Shown one piece after another: positions 23,091 through 33,203 of a stretch of 64,000 nt of DNA. The stretch covers positions 210,501 to 274,500 of the forward strand of contig CAJNDS010002184.1 of the NCBI GenBank assembly GCA_905221605.1. The letters run 5' to 3'. The DNA comes from Symbiodinium natans. Lineage: Eukaryota > Sar > Dinophyceae > Suessiales > Symbiodiniaceae. Position 1 is the first letter of the stretch; each line of letters begins with the position of its first letter. The position numbers were made by a program, and so were the translations under genes. The notes beneath the pieces were generated by a model. The model was given only the letters and a program-made list of their open reading frames with translations, was not told the DNA's origin and did not search any database.

Positions 23091-23439
23091 TTTAGGGTTT
23101 AGGGTTAGGATTTAGGATTTAGGGTTCAGGGTTCAGGGTGGTGGTTTAGGGTTTAGGGTACTATTTGGGGTCGATGTTGGGTCCCCTGTTGTGGCAAATT
23201 GGGGATTGTGCGGGTGAGGGGTGAGAAGGCTTGCAGGGTTCAAGGTATATTTGTCCCTACACATCTATTGGGGGCTTCCGAAAAGAGGGATTCAAGCTGT
23301 TTCTGAGGAATTATAGTACCCAAAAATGAAAAATCTTCCAAGAACCGCAAACCCTAAACCCTAAACCCTAGACCCTAAACCGTAAACCCTAAACCCTAAA
23401 CCCTAATTCCTAAACCCTAAACCCTAAGCCCTTGCACGC

Positions 23440-23487
23440 TGGGACCCCCGCAGCCCCCTCCGTGGGCTCGGGAGGGAGCTCCTCGGC
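23440..23487 (-). CDS. Linker exon of the UBX gene, AEELPPEPTEGAAGVP
   Basis: Sixteen codons in phase 0, acceptor GCCTCAAG|GCC, GC donor. AEELPPEPTEGAAGVP carries the LPPEP motif that in FAF2-type UBX proteins separates the charged helix from the UBX domain. Next exon begins the UBX domain in phase. Confidence 0.68.
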
Positions 23488-24427
23488 CTTGAGGCGACAG
23501 CCTTGGCAAGGAGGATTTAGGGGGGGAGTTTAGGGTTTAGGGTTTAGGGTTTAGGGTTTGGGGTTTAGGGTTTAGGGTTTGGGGTTTAGGGTTTGGGGTT
23601 TGGGGTTTAGGGTTTACAGGGTTTACAGGGTTGAAGGGTTTAGGCTGTAGGGTTTGGGGTTCATTTAGGGTTTAGGGCTTACGGAGAGCTTAGGGATTCT
23701 AAGGGTTTAGGGCTTTGGAGGTTTTGGGGTTGGGGGGCTGAGGCTGTGGATTTCAAGGTTCTGGGGATTTAGGGGATAGGGCGTTGGACATCTTAGGGCT
23801 TCGGGCTTAGGGCTTAGGGCCTTAGGGCTTAGGGATTATGGGTTTAGGGGCTTTAGCATTTGGAGCCGAGGGTTTGGGCAGTAGGGCGTTGTGTCAGGGC
23901 TGTAGGCTTGTCGGAGCCAAGTGTGTCGCGTCGGGCATAGGGGCTTCGTGCGTGGAGGGATTAGGGTTTAGGGTTTAGGGTTTAGAGTTTAGGGTTTAGG
24001 GTTTAGGGGTTTGGGTGCTACTTCGCATAGGGTTTCAGGGATTTCGGGTGTCAGGGCTTGGCTTGTCCAGCTGACCAATAGGAAAAAGCGCTCACGCCAA
24101 CAGAAGTGTTACGTCCCCCCCTACTAAGGACGAAGTAAGCCTTGCGAGGGATTCCGGGGCTGAAATTTCGGCCATGTTGGGATGCTCTGACGCCGACAGG
24201 CAAAGAAAGGTCAGCATCGTAATCGTCCTAAACCCTAAACCCTAAACCCTAAACCCTAAACCCTAAACCCTAAACCCTAAACCCTAAACCCTAAACCCTA
24301 AACCCTAAACCCTAAACCCTACACCCCGCTCTACGCGGGCCCGATGCGATAAAATCCTCCTCCGATGCCGACAGGGGCGTCCTTCGAGGGTCGACTGCTG
24401 ATCAAGAAGCGGCGATGCCCTTGGATA

Positions 24428-24525
24428 CATTCTAAAGGAACCCTATTTACCTACTGGTTAAGTAGCAACTCCCCCCCCCCCCCCCCCTTTAGCAGGCATA
24501 ACCCTTGAAACTCTACAGGGTCCCA
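24428..24525. mobile_element. Inverted-repeat element, family D copy 3 with poly-C
   Basis: AACCCTATTTACCTACTGGT...AACTCTACAGGGTCCC; the centre is a C run of about 18 followed by TTTAGCAGGCATAACCC, corresponding to the CCTCCTTTTTAGCAGG core of copy 1. Confidence 0.55.
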
Positions 24526-24791
24526 GGAAGATACATAAATGCATTCCCGCAAAGCAAGCCCTTATGCAGTTCTTCAGATCCTGCCTGCTGCAGGCTTTTG
24601 AACGTCTCTGCTTTTCGCAGCCCCCCCCACCCACACACACCAAAACCTAAACCCTCACCAAACCGCAAACACAAAAACCCGAAACTCTAAACCGGCCACC
24701 CTAAACCCTCAACCCTTAACCGCCTTAACCCTAAACCCTAAACCCCCGAAACTCCCGAAACCCTAAACCCCCCAAAAGGCTTCGCCGAAGC

Positions 24792-24854
24792 CCCCCGAGC
24801 CGCCCGGCGCTCCAGCCGCATCTGCTCTCGTGTGGCAGCCTCCCGTGCCTCCGC
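24792..24854 (-). CDS. Coiled-coil exon of the UBX gene, AEAREAATREQMRLERR
   Basis: Twenty-one codons in phase 0, acceptor CCCCTGCAG|GCG, GC donor. AEAREAATREQMRLERRAAR is an Arg/Glu-rich helix that continues the previous exon and leads into AEELPPEP. The host island (24.78-24.87 kb) is GC-rich within telomere-type repeats. Confidence 0.65.
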
Positions 24855-25722
24855 CTGCAGGGGAAGGCTCCCGTGGGTTTTCTTAGTTGTCCAGTACTTA
24901 GGGGAGCTAAAGGTTATCCTTTGTGATTATAAGGGGATCACATTACCCAAAAAAAGGTTAAAGGTTACCTCCTCTACTACTGAGGTTTTGGGGGCTGAAA
25001 GGGGTTTTCAAAGAGTTCCTAGACCCTTAAGCCTAACCCCAAACCCCGAACCCCGAACCCCGAACCTTAAACCCCCACAGCCTAAGCCCTGTTTAGGGTC
25101 AAAGGGCTTAATGGGCTTCAAAAGGGTGCTCAGGGCTTTAAAACGCTTTTCTGGGAAGGGTCATGGATTCTGGGCATTTTACAATGCGCACACTTGTTGG
25201 AGGATCTTCAGGGTGTTCAAGGGATTTAGGGTTTAGGGTTTAGGGTTTAGGGATTCTCGAAGGGCCCTGGCTTTGTATGAGGTCGGGTTTATAGTCCTTG
25301 TAAACCTAACCGGACACCCGATTTACAAACTCACCTTTTGTTAAAAAGGAAGCCTATATATACATATATATATATATGTATATATATGCAAATATACATA
25401 TACGCTCACTAGTAACGGTAATATAAAACCTGTTTTAATAAGACTTGGCCGTTAAGGGCTTTGAGGGTTTTCAGGGCTTCGGGCTTAGGGCTTGTGGGCT
25501 TTATGGGCCTTGGTACGGTTCGAGAGATGAAGTACTTCAGGAACAAACTCAAGCTCTGTTGCGCACAGCTGGGTGTACAGAGCTGAGGTTAGGCGCCCTG
25601 CCGCTCAACCCTAAACCCTAAACCCTGAACCCTAAACCCCAAACCCGAAACCCTCTACCGTAACTTAAACCGTAACCTTAAACCCCAACCCCCCCGCGAC
25701 CCCGAAGCTTAAACCCGCGGAC

Positions 25723-25764
25723 CTCTTCGCGAGCTCTCCTCTCCTCTTCGGCACGCTGGTCTGC
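25723..25764 (-). CDS. Coiled-coil exon of the UBX gene, ADQRAEEERRAREE
   Basis: Fourteen codons in phase 0, acceptor GCCACCAG|GCA, donor GAG|GTCCGC, encoding ADQRAEEERRAREE. It joins in phase to the next coiled-coil exon. UBX proteins of the FAF2/UBXD8 type carry an 'xADQ-x-E...' charged helix just before the LPPEP linker and UBX domain, in the same order as here. Confidence 0.65.
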
Positions 25765-25790
25765 CTGGTGGCGTAGACTTCTATGTCAGT

Positions 25791-25938
25791 TATAGGGTTC
25801 TTGAGGGAGGGGGGTCAAGGGAGGTATGTAACCCAAGGCTCTCTTCTACTCCCCACTACTCCCTAAGGCTTCCTAAGCTTCCTTAAGTTTCCCTAGGTAC
25901 CTACCCCCCTTGAACCCCCCTTCCTCCAGAACCCTATA
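25791..25938. mobile_element. Inverted-repeat element, family C copy 1
   Basis: TATAGGGTTCTTGAGGGAGG at the left and CTTCCTCCAGAACCCTATA at the right; the interior has AAGGGAGGTATGTAACCCAA and CTTCCTAAGCTTCCTTAAG. It adjoins the coiled-coil exon at 25.72-25.76 kb. Confidence 0.62.
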
Positions 25939-26813
25939 AAAAAGGCTTGGCTCGTTAGTATATGCCCTCTCAAAATGTTGATAAAATGGCAAGGTTCTTC
26001 AAACCAACAAGGGACCTCTAAACTAAACCCTAAACTCTAAACTCCAAGCGCTAAACCCTAAACTCCAAACCCTAAACCCTAAGCTGCAAACCCTAAACCC
26101 TAAACTCTAAACTGACCGAACCTCTCTGCTCCTCCCCTCAAGCTCCCAAACCTTAATACCAAAGTCTTCAGGGTTTCAGGTTTAGGGTTTAGGGTTTGGG
26201 GCGTAGGGTTCACCTAAAGACAACAACTCCGAAACCTGACCCTCAAAGTCGACAAAACCCTGGGAAGCGGGCCTCTGTCTGCTCGCTAGGAAGCACCTCG
26301 CCCATGGATGGGGAGGGGAACAAGTGTCGGGGTTCAAGGTTTCGAGTCTAGGGTTTCAGGGTTTAAGCTTAGGGTCGGAGGAAGTCACCCTAAACCCTAA
26401 ACCCCCCTGAAACTTGTGCTGTAGTCCTACTGTAGGATTGTTGGGATTGAGAGCGCTCCATTCTCGACGTGCATCCATTTCATCTACCACCGTGAATTCT
26501 AAGATTCTTAAGGGAGGGGGGGGGTGCAATGGAAGACCTACCCCCGATGAACCCCCCTCCACTAAGGATGCTATAAGTGAAGTAGGGGCTAGAATGGCTT
26601 TGGCCCCCCAAAAAACCAGGCACCTGGAACCCACACGGCGCCCAAAGGCCCCCGAAGTACCCTAAACTGGCTTCTTGAACGCCCAAAAATGCGCGAAGAC
26701 CCTAACCCTTAAACCCTAAGCCCTATAACCCTACAACCCTCGAACCCTGTAACCCCTGAGCCACCCCCCCCCCCCCCCCTCGGAGAAAAAAAAGCCCCAA
26801 AGCCCTATAACCC

Positions 26814-26935
26814 TACTTGGAGGTTCATGGTACTTAAAACTGTACTTATCCCCTTAAGTGCCCTAGTATGGTTATAAGTACAGTTCTTCTCAGTACAGTT
26901 GCAATGTGTGAATAAGTACCATGAACCTCCAAGTA
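26814..26935. mobile_element. Inverted-repeat element, family A copy 1
   Basis: Ends are perfect inverted repeats of about 23 bases, TACTTGGAGGTTCATGGTAC and its complement, flanked by TAACCC on both sides. Interior has GGTTATAAGTACAGTT motifs. Non-coding, 122 bases. Confidence 0.72.
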
Positions 26936-27152
26936 TAACCCTAAACCATAAACCCTATAACCCTAAACCCCTGTAAACTCCTGAGCCCCCCCCCCCCCCC
27001 CCCCACCTAAAAAGCCCAGAGACCACCATTTGCTTAAGACCCCCAAAGCATCGGAAAACGTCCCTCTATTACCCGGAAGCAATAGCAGTCAAAGCCCCAA
27101 CGCCCCCCCCCCTCCCCCCCACCCCCCCCCCCCCACCCCCCCCCCCCCCCAC

Positions 27153-27183
<31 letters not shown>

Positions 27184-27205
27184 AAAAAACAAAAACAAAC
27201 CGCAC

Positions 27206-27265
27206 CTCTACGGTGAGGTCAGTGTCGATGAGGCACAGCGCGGACTCGGGCTCGAGCTCTCGGAC
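27206..27265 (-). CDS. UFD1-like end motif exon, VRELEPESALCLIDTDLTVE
   Basis: Exactly twenty codons in phase 0, acceptor CCTCCCAG|GTC, donor GAG|GTGCGG. VRELEPESALCLIDTDLTVE matches the conserved end of the UFD1 fold, V-x-E-x-(K)P-x-x-A-x-x-(I)(I)-x-TD-x-x-V. It is followed in this gene by coiled-coil exons and a UBX domain. A 5'-side poly-A/poly-C tract adjoins the donor side. Confidence 0.62.
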
Positions 27266-27433
27266 CTGGGAGGGTCTTAAAGCTTGGGGCCTCAATAGGG
27301 TTCGGGGTTTCAGGGTTTCAGGGTTTCGGGGTTTAGTTTGGGGGTTCAGGGTCTAGGGTGTAGGGTTTCAGGGTTTCGGACTTCAGGGTTTCAGGGTTTC
27401 AGGCCTTCAGGGCTTAGGGTTTAGGGTTTACCT

Positions 27434-27516
27434 GGGACCCTATTTACCTACAGCTTAGCAGTAAGTACCTCCTTTTTAGCAGGTATAACCCTGAAAGCTG
27501 TAGGCAAATAGGGTCC
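27434..27516. mobile_element. Inverted-repeat element, family D copy 1
   Basis: GGACCCTATTTACCTACAGC...GCTGTAGGCAAATAGGGTCC, an 83-base hairpin with GTAAGTACCTCCTTTTTAGC inside. Relatives at 24.43 and 53.45 kb. Confidence 0.66.
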
Positions 27517-27857
27517 GAGCTAGGGCCTTTAGGGTTTAGGGTTTCAGGGTTTAGGGGGTCAGGGTTTCGGGGTTTAGGGCCTTTAGGTCTTAGGGCATTT
27601 AGGTCCTTTAGGGTTTAGGGCTTGGGGCCTTTAGCGTTTCGGGTTAGAGGGTTCGGGTTTAGGGCTTAGGGTTCGGACAAAGGGTTTACCAGGGGGGTTT
27701 GAGGGAGTCTTAGGGGGTTTTCGGGCGTTAGGGGTGACAGGTTTGGGGAAAGCTTGAGAGGGTTTAGGGTTCAGGGTTTAGTGTCTGCAGGGGCAAATGG
27801 CTTAGGGTTTGAACGTTGAGGGGGTGGGGGGGTGTTGACGCAGGTCCAAATCAAGTC

Positions 27858-27890
27858 AAAGAGAGGGCTCTGAATTTGGGGGACTGCACC
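27858..27890 (-). CDS. Possible UFD1-like exon before VRELEPES
   Basis: Eleven codons (GAVPQIQSPLF) between acceptor GGCACAG|GGT and a GA donor, phase 0. It could supply the strand before the VRELEPES motif of the next exon. Short and weakly supported. The ankyrin gene ends only about 320 bases upstream, leaving little room for the rest of a UFD1 domain. Confidence 0.28.
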
Positions 27891-28213
27891 CTGTGCCTCA
27901 TTGCATCCTAAACTCAAAGCCCTAGACCCCCTTCTAAACCCTAAACCCTGCACAACAAACCCCAAACCCTAAACCTCAACCACCAAACCGCTAAACCCTA
28001 AACCCTTTTAGGGTTTAGGGTTTGGGTTAGTTCGTTGGCTGGTTGACATCCCGGAGTGTGTCTCCCCTTGGCAGGCTAGTTGGCTGCGTGCAACCAGGCT
28101 TGAAGGGTTTCTTGGTTAGGGCTTTGACAATTTATGGTGCAAGTGTTCTTGGGGCTTTCTAAGTTTCGTTCGCTGAAGGGATTCCGTTGACGGTCCAGTC
28201 TGGGTTGCCTGGC

Positions 28214-29771
28214 TTACTCGGATTTTCTGGGAACCCTGTTTTCAGACAGTTCTGTCAGCAATCGCGCGACCTCTACACGGCCATACTGTTCTGCGAGCAT
28301 CAGGGCTGTCTGGCCATCGTGGTTGGCCAAGTCCTGATCTGCGCCGGCCTCCACCAGCAAATGCACGACTTGAACGTGGCCATGAACGGCCGCGAACATG
28401 AGGGCCGTGAGGAGGCCCCGTTTTGTGGCCAAGTCCTTGTCGCTGCCAGCCTCAACCTAGTTTCATGGTTGGGATGGCATTAAAAAAGTCTATTCCTTAC
28501 TATGTTTAAGTGCCATTTAAGGCAAAAAAACATGTTACCCCACTATGACAAAGCAACCAGCAACTCCGCGACCTCGACATGGCCCTCGGCGGCTGCAAAC
28601 ATCAGTGCTGTTTTGCCCTCGTGGTCGACCAAGTCCTTACCGGCGCGAGCTTCCAACAGCAAATGCACGACTTCAACGCGGTCCCAGGCAGCTGCGAACA
28701 TAAGGGCTGTGTTGCCATCGTGGTCGGCCAGATCCTTGTCGGCGCCGGCCTCCAGCAGCAAGCGCATGACTTGAACATGGCCCCGTTGAGCGACAAGCGG
28801 CAGGATGCCGTCGTGGTGGGCCAGGTCCTTGTCAGCGCCGGCCTCCACCAGCACACGCGTGACGTCCACGTGGCCAATCCAAGCGGCCATTTTAAGGGCT
28901 GTGTGGCCGATACAGTCATGCAATTCCTTGTTAGCCCCGGCCTCCACCAACAGATGCACCACGTCAACATAGCCACTAGCAGCTGCGAACATCAGGGCGG
29001 TGTTGCCTTCGACATCGGCCAAGTCCTTGTCGGCGCCGGCCTCCATCAGCAAGTGCATGACTTCAGTCTGGCCCTCGTAGGCCGCCATCATCAGAGCTGT
29101 GTGGCCATCCATCCTAAAACCCAGCAGTCACATAGGAAGATAAAGGGCGCCCTTTGTGGTTTTAAGGGGATTATAAGGGAACCCCAACCCGAAAAAGGGT
29201 CTACTCCCGGTCTCCCAGCGTCAGAGCTGTGTGGCCATCGATGTTCGCACCAATTCCTTGGGCATTTGGGTCGAGGGGCAGCTGCAGCAGGGACTCGACC
29301 TGGAAGCTTCCACTGACTGGAAGATGTTAGGAGTCTACGGGTTTAGGGTTTAGGGTTTAGGGTTTAGGGTTTAGGGTTTAGGGTTTAGGGCCAAGTTTAG
29401 GGTTCAGGGTTCGAACTGTTAGGGTTTCTAACTGCGGGTCACTGCATGCTTTTTCGAGATGTGCAGGGGGCATTCCTGGAAACAGCCGCCTCGTCCACTG
29501 AGCCGTGCTTGGCAGCAGCTACGAGCTCGTTAACCTGCGCCTCGGAAGGGCTGGAGAAAGGGACCACAACCAGTGCCAGGTCCATGGGCGAGTCGAGCGC
29601 GTCAGCGTCATCCAGATTCTGCTCGGAGCCCTGGAGCATGAGCCTCTGCCTGAAGCGCGGCGGCAGGCCATGCAGCTGGTGCAAGCGCCGCTTCACGTCC
29701 CGCACGCTGCGCACCTCCTCCACCGGCATGGCGGCTACCTCTTTCCCGGAGAGCAGGCGGACCTGCAGCAT
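28214..29771 (-). CDS. Ubiquitin-like domain plus ankyrin repeats, four exons
   Basis: Exons 29490-29771, 29247-29299, 28558-29113 and 28214-28456 give 377 residues and a stop. Exon 1 encodes a ubiquitin-like domain (MLQVRLLSGKEVAAMPVEEV, then LPPRFRQRLMLQG and PMDLALVVVPF). A linker VESLLQLPLDPNAQ follows, then about seven ankyrin repeats, for example GQTEVMHLLMEAGADKDLAD and GHVEVAELL. Introns: 190 bases (GC donor, with a TTTAGGG array inside), about 133 bases (GA donor, least certain, with the adjoining exon sequence repeated on both sides) and 101 bases (GT donor, GTTG repeated at the acceptor). The start is the ATG at 29771; an in-frame TTG lies upstream. Same family and strand as the gene at 37-41 kb. 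One repeat appears eroded (HHDGILPLVAQRGH). Confidence 0.8.
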
Positions 29772-29819
29772 TTTGGTCGCAAGGAGAAGCACCGAACCAC
29801 TGGTCAAAGTCTGGTAGCT

Positions 29820-29891
29820 TCAGAGCAAGCCAACACGGCTGCGAATCAAGAGCATTTTCGCCATCTTATCAAGTTTTGGCGACTCGCAGAA
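29820..29891 (-). CDS. Possible terminal exon of the 30-36 kb gene
   Basis: After a GCGAAG acceptor the frame reads FCESPKLDKMAKMLLIRSRV and GLL before TGA at 29820-29822, just upstream of the ATG of the ankyrin gene at 29771. It could be the last exon of the preceding gene or 5' leader of the ankyrin gene. Confidence 0.28.
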   Translation of the reverse strand, partial: FCESPKLDKMAKMLLIRSRVGLL

Positions 29892-30130
29892 CTTCGCGAA
29901 CCCCTTAGGGTGTAGGGTTGAGGGCTTCAACACTAGGCCTTCAACGGAGCCAAACCCCAGCAAAGTAGGTAAATCCTGAGTAGGGTTTCCCAAAACCCCA
30001 CATGGGAATTCGGGCTCTTCACCCTAACCCGCAATATAGGGCTTTAGGGGGCAAGACTTTCGGGTCTCAGGGTTCAAGGAGTAGGGTTTAGGGTCAAGGG
30101 TTTCCGGTTTTTTGGGCTTAGCCTCGGAGC

Positions 30131-30273
30131 GGGTTCCCCTACTACCCCCCTCTATGCTACCCCCCCTAGGTTCCCCCCATAATTAAGGCTATTTAGGGAT
30201 AGTTAAGTTTCTTTGTCGTTACTTAAGGGGGAACCTAGGGGGTGTAGTACAAAGGGGGGTAGTAGGGGAACCC
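30131..30273. mobile_element. Inverted-repeat element, family B copy 1
   Basis: GGGTTCCCCTACTACCCCCC at the left, GGGGGGTAGTAGGGGAACCC at the right, and an inner pair CCTAGGTTCCCCCC/GGGGGAACCTAGG. Degenerate relatives at about 46.79-46.92 and 53.57-53.73 kb have telomere repeats or poly-G inserted. Confidence 0.66.
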
Positions 30274-30433
30274 TTGACCCATGGAAGCCCTCCGACACCT
30301 CCACCGAAACGCTGGGCCTGCCTCGGCCCTCACGCTCAAGTGCATCTCACCTCCCTGGAACCCCCTTTCACAGCAAACCCTAAACCCTAAACCCTGAACC
30401 CTAAACCCTCAACCCTACCTTTGAACCCTAAAC

Positions 30434-30502
30434 CCCATCGCGGTCTTCTTCCTTTTCTTCTCCTTCCGCGGAGGTCGGGCTGGCATCTGCGGAGGCTGCC
30501 GC
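30434..30502 (-). CDS. Acidic exon, AAASADASPTSAEGEEKEED
   Basis: Twenty-three codons in phase 0, acceptor GGACCTCAG|GCG, donor GGG|GTTTAG, encoding AAASADASPTSAEGEEKEED and RDG. A low-complexity acidic linker, typical of a disordered segment. Confidence 0.5.
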
Positions 30503-30877
30503 CTGAGGTCCTGGCTTCGCGAAGGGTGCTCTTCGGAGTAAACACCCTTTTTACGGTTTAGGGTTTAGGGTTTAGGGTTTAGGGTTTAGGAGGGGTCATA
30601 CTAGCAGTAATTCTTCCGACCCCTATATTAAATTCCCGAACCCCAAAACCCCAAAAACCGAAATCCTACAGCCCCAAAGCTTCATTGGATTTAGGGTTTC
30701 CTGGCTTAGTGCAATGGTGTGTCCCTTCTACTGCGCGCTTATCCCAGCCAAACCCTATAAACCCTAAACCAACCCTAAACCCTAAACCCTAAACCCTAAA
30801 CCCTGAACCCTGAACCCTGAACCCTGAACCCTAAACCCTAAACCCTAAACCCTAGACCTCAGCCTTTTGCGCCGAAC

Positions 30878-30929
30878 CCGGGTGCCGAAATGGTCCTTTG
30901 CGGCGGCCCTGCGGCGAGGCAGCTTGAGC
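30878..30929 (-). CDS. Basic exon, LKLPRRRAAAKDHFGTR
   Basis: One base plus seventeen codons, acceptor GCGGGTAG|G, donor CGG|GTTCGG, encoding LKLPRRRAAAKDHFGTR. Joins in phase to the next acidic exon. Confidence 0.47.
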
Positions 30930-30964
30930 CTACCCGCAAGGAGGATGTCGGAAAGTTCAGGATT

Positions 30965-31110
30965 GGATTTAGGGTTTAGGGTTTAGGGTTTAGGGTTTAG
31001 GGTTTAGGGTTTAGGGTTTAGGGTTTAGGGTTTAGGGTTTAGGGTTTAGGGTTTAGGGTTTAGGGTTTAGGGTTTAGGGTTTAGGGTTTAGGGTGTAGGG
31101 TTTAGGGTTT
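30965..31110. repeat. TTTAGGG array
   Basis: About twenty uninterrupted units, within the intron between exon islands at 30.9 and 31.2 kb. Confidence 0.85.
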
Positions 31111-31151
31111 AGGCTTCCAGGGACCTAATAATTCAGTTCATTGAGCCCTTC

Positions 31152-31219
31152 GGGGTTCCAAATAACCTAACTCCTGGGTGTCTGGAAGCATCGTCCAGGA
31201 TTTCGAGGAAAGGTCGGGG
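31152..31219 (-). CDS. Exon-like island, PRPFLEILDDASRHPGVRLF
   Basis: Acceptor TTGGGAAG, then PRPFLEILDDASRHPGVRLF and GTP before a GA donor in phase 2 that fits the next exon. Coding-like composition in an otherwise repeat-filled stretch. No family is recognised. Confidence 0.48.
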
Positions 31220-31517
31220 CTTCCCAACGAGATTCCTAAACCCTAAACCCTAAACCCTAAACCCTAAACCCTAAACCCTAAACCCCAAACCCGAGGTTTA
31301 CGGTGTTCGGGGTTTTGGAGGGGCAGACTTTGGGACTGTTCCTGGGGCGGAAAGGCTTCACGGCTCAAGGGCTACGCGTGGTAGTTCTTTCGCCCTAAAC
31401 CCCAAACCCCAAACCCCAAACCCTAAACCCTAAACCCCAAACCCTAAACCCCAAACCCTAAACCCTAAACTGCCTGCGTGTATAACCCAACTAATAACCA
31501 CATTCGGCTGCCTACTC

Positions 31518-31550
31518 TGAGAGCTCGAGTTGACCAACGTTGTTGCTATC
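31518..31550 (-). CDS. Small exon, DSNNVGQLELS
   Basis: Eleven codons in phase 0, acceptor CAAAGCAG|GAT, GA donor (GAGTAG). A GT donor two bases later would change the phase. Confidence 0.42.
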
Positions 31551-31804
31551 CTGCTTTGGAATTTAGGTCTTAGGGTTTAGGGGTCAGGCTTATAGGGTTC
31601 AGGGCTTACAGGGTTCAGAGCTTATAGGGTTTAGGGCTTATAGAGTTTAGGGCTTGTAGGGCTTGTCATCGTTGTGTTTTAGTCCTCAGGCACAGGCAAA
31701 ACGACCTCAAACCTTAACCGCCTATAGCCTAAACTTCCTATGAACCTCCTAATCCCCTAACACCGAGAACTGATAATCCCTAAACTTCCTTCACCCCAAA
31801 CAAC

Positions 31805-31873
31805 AGATCGCTCGCCCCGGCTCGCCATTGCCTGCTCCAGAGCCTCTGTGACTCGTTCCCAAGCGCCAGAGGC
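31805..31873 (-). CDS. Exon-like island, ASGAWERVTEALEQAMASRG
   Basis: Twenty-three codons in phase 0, acceptor CCACCAAG|GCC, donor TCT|GTTGTT. ASGAWERVTEALEQAMASRG is an amphipathic helix-like segment. It joins in phase to VLDIANK upstream and DSNNVGQLELS downstream. No family is recognised. Confidence 0.52.
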
Positions 31874-32477
31874 CTTGGTGGCTTCTTCTCCCCGTTTTGG
31901 GGTTGCTGAGAGTTTCGGGAGTTTCTGAAGTTTAGAGTTTAGGATTGATAAGGTCAGGGTCTAGGAAGTTTAGGCCGTTGAGGGAGTTCAGGAATGTGAG
32001 AACGCTTACGGAGATGAGGGCTTGGGGAGGGTTTCTTGTATTTTCAAAGGCGTCGGGCATGTAGGGCTTCAGCGTGTTTTTGTATCGGAAGCAATGTGCT
32101 AAGCCCCCACGGGTTGAGGCTCAGCCTCCTAAATTTGAATGGGTATCGAGGCGTTAGTCGTGCAGGAACTACGCCACTCCACAGTCAGCACGCCTGCCGT
32201 ACGCCAGAATTATCCCCACCAGACCCGAAGCATAAGCCCCAACCCTAAAACCCTAAGCCCAAAACCCCAAAAAATGCCCAAAAAACCACACAAAAATGGC
32301 CAAACTCGGAGAAGGGTAACCTCCCCACCCCACAAGCCGGCAGGCCCGCACCCAAAGAATGCCTTCTTGGTTGAATACCCCTAAACCCTAAACCCTAAAC
32401 CCTAAACCCTAAACCCTAAACCCTAAACCCTAAATCCGAAACACTAAACCCCCGTTATACCTAGTCTGCTACCAGGC

Positions 32478-32498
32478 CTTGTTGGCGATGTCCAGCAC
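32478..32498 (-). CDS. Small exon, VLDIANK
   Basis: Seven codons after acceptor GTCATCAG|GTG and before a GC donor GCCTGG; the next exon starts with the same bases GCCTCTGG, so the junction has a four-base direct repeat. The frame is also open upstream (PAAAACHQ), so an earlier acceptor is possible. Confidence 0.4.
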
Positions 32499-33109
32499 CT
32501 GATGACAAGCTGCAGCTGCGGGTTCAGGCCTATGGGGATGAGGGTTTTAGGGTATAAGGTTTAAGGGGTTTTGGGGTTTTAGCCCCTTTTGGGAGCTTCA
32601 GGGGTTTTGGGGGGTTTAGGGTTTTAGGGGGTTTGGCGTTTCAGGGCTTCAGGGCTTTGGCAAGGGGGTGGGGGGGGGGGGTGGGGCGCAAAAGGGTTTT
32701 ATGGTCTTGGGGTTTAGGGTGTCGGGCGCGGGGTCAAGGGTGTTGAATGGGCCAGAGTAAGGAACCAACATGGCCCAACACATAACAAGCACTATCCCGC
32801 ATTGCCCTACTATGCGGTGGCAGCCCCCCCCCCCCCCCAAAGGCACAACCAGCTCCCAAGCACATTTTTCAACAATTGAATGATGTTAACCATGAAAAAA
32901 CACTCAAATCAATGATACATACGTTTGTGATCATACAATTTAATGATGCACACACACAAAAAAACATTGACCAAAAACGGCCAATTTATATCTGCACAAG
33001 ATGGCCCTGAACCCTAAACCCTCAACGCCAAACCCCAGACCCCAGACCCCAAACCCTAAAACCCCAACACCCCCTCCCCCCCGCCGCCGCAGACATGAAT
33101 CTTCAATTC

Positions 33110-33203
33110 AGAATTTGGTGAGCACAGCGAAGCGCCTGATCGTAGCGTTTCTGAGCCGAATCCTTAGCAACTGCCGGGTCGACAGGGATCATGCAGCAGC
33201 GCC
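33110..33203 (-). CDS. Exon-like island, AVAKDSAQKRYDQALRCAHQ
   Basis: An open minus frame with AVAKDSAQKRYDQALRCAHQ after a possible GGTTTCCAG or CCCGGCAG acceptor. The donor is ambiguous: GCTCAC (phase 0) or GAATTG (phase 2). The regular A/Y/A/L spacing recalls a helical repeat, but no family is claimed. Confidence 0.45.

Noticed and set aside
25500-25600. Exon-like island with LYTQLCATELEFVPEVLHLS or SLSLFLKYFISRTVP frames
   Set aside because: Lies between UBX-gene exons that join directly in phase, and two frames are equally open.
26220-26300. Open island with VLPSEQTEARFPGF after a GAG acceptor
   Set aside because: Two frames are open and no phase or family argument selects one.
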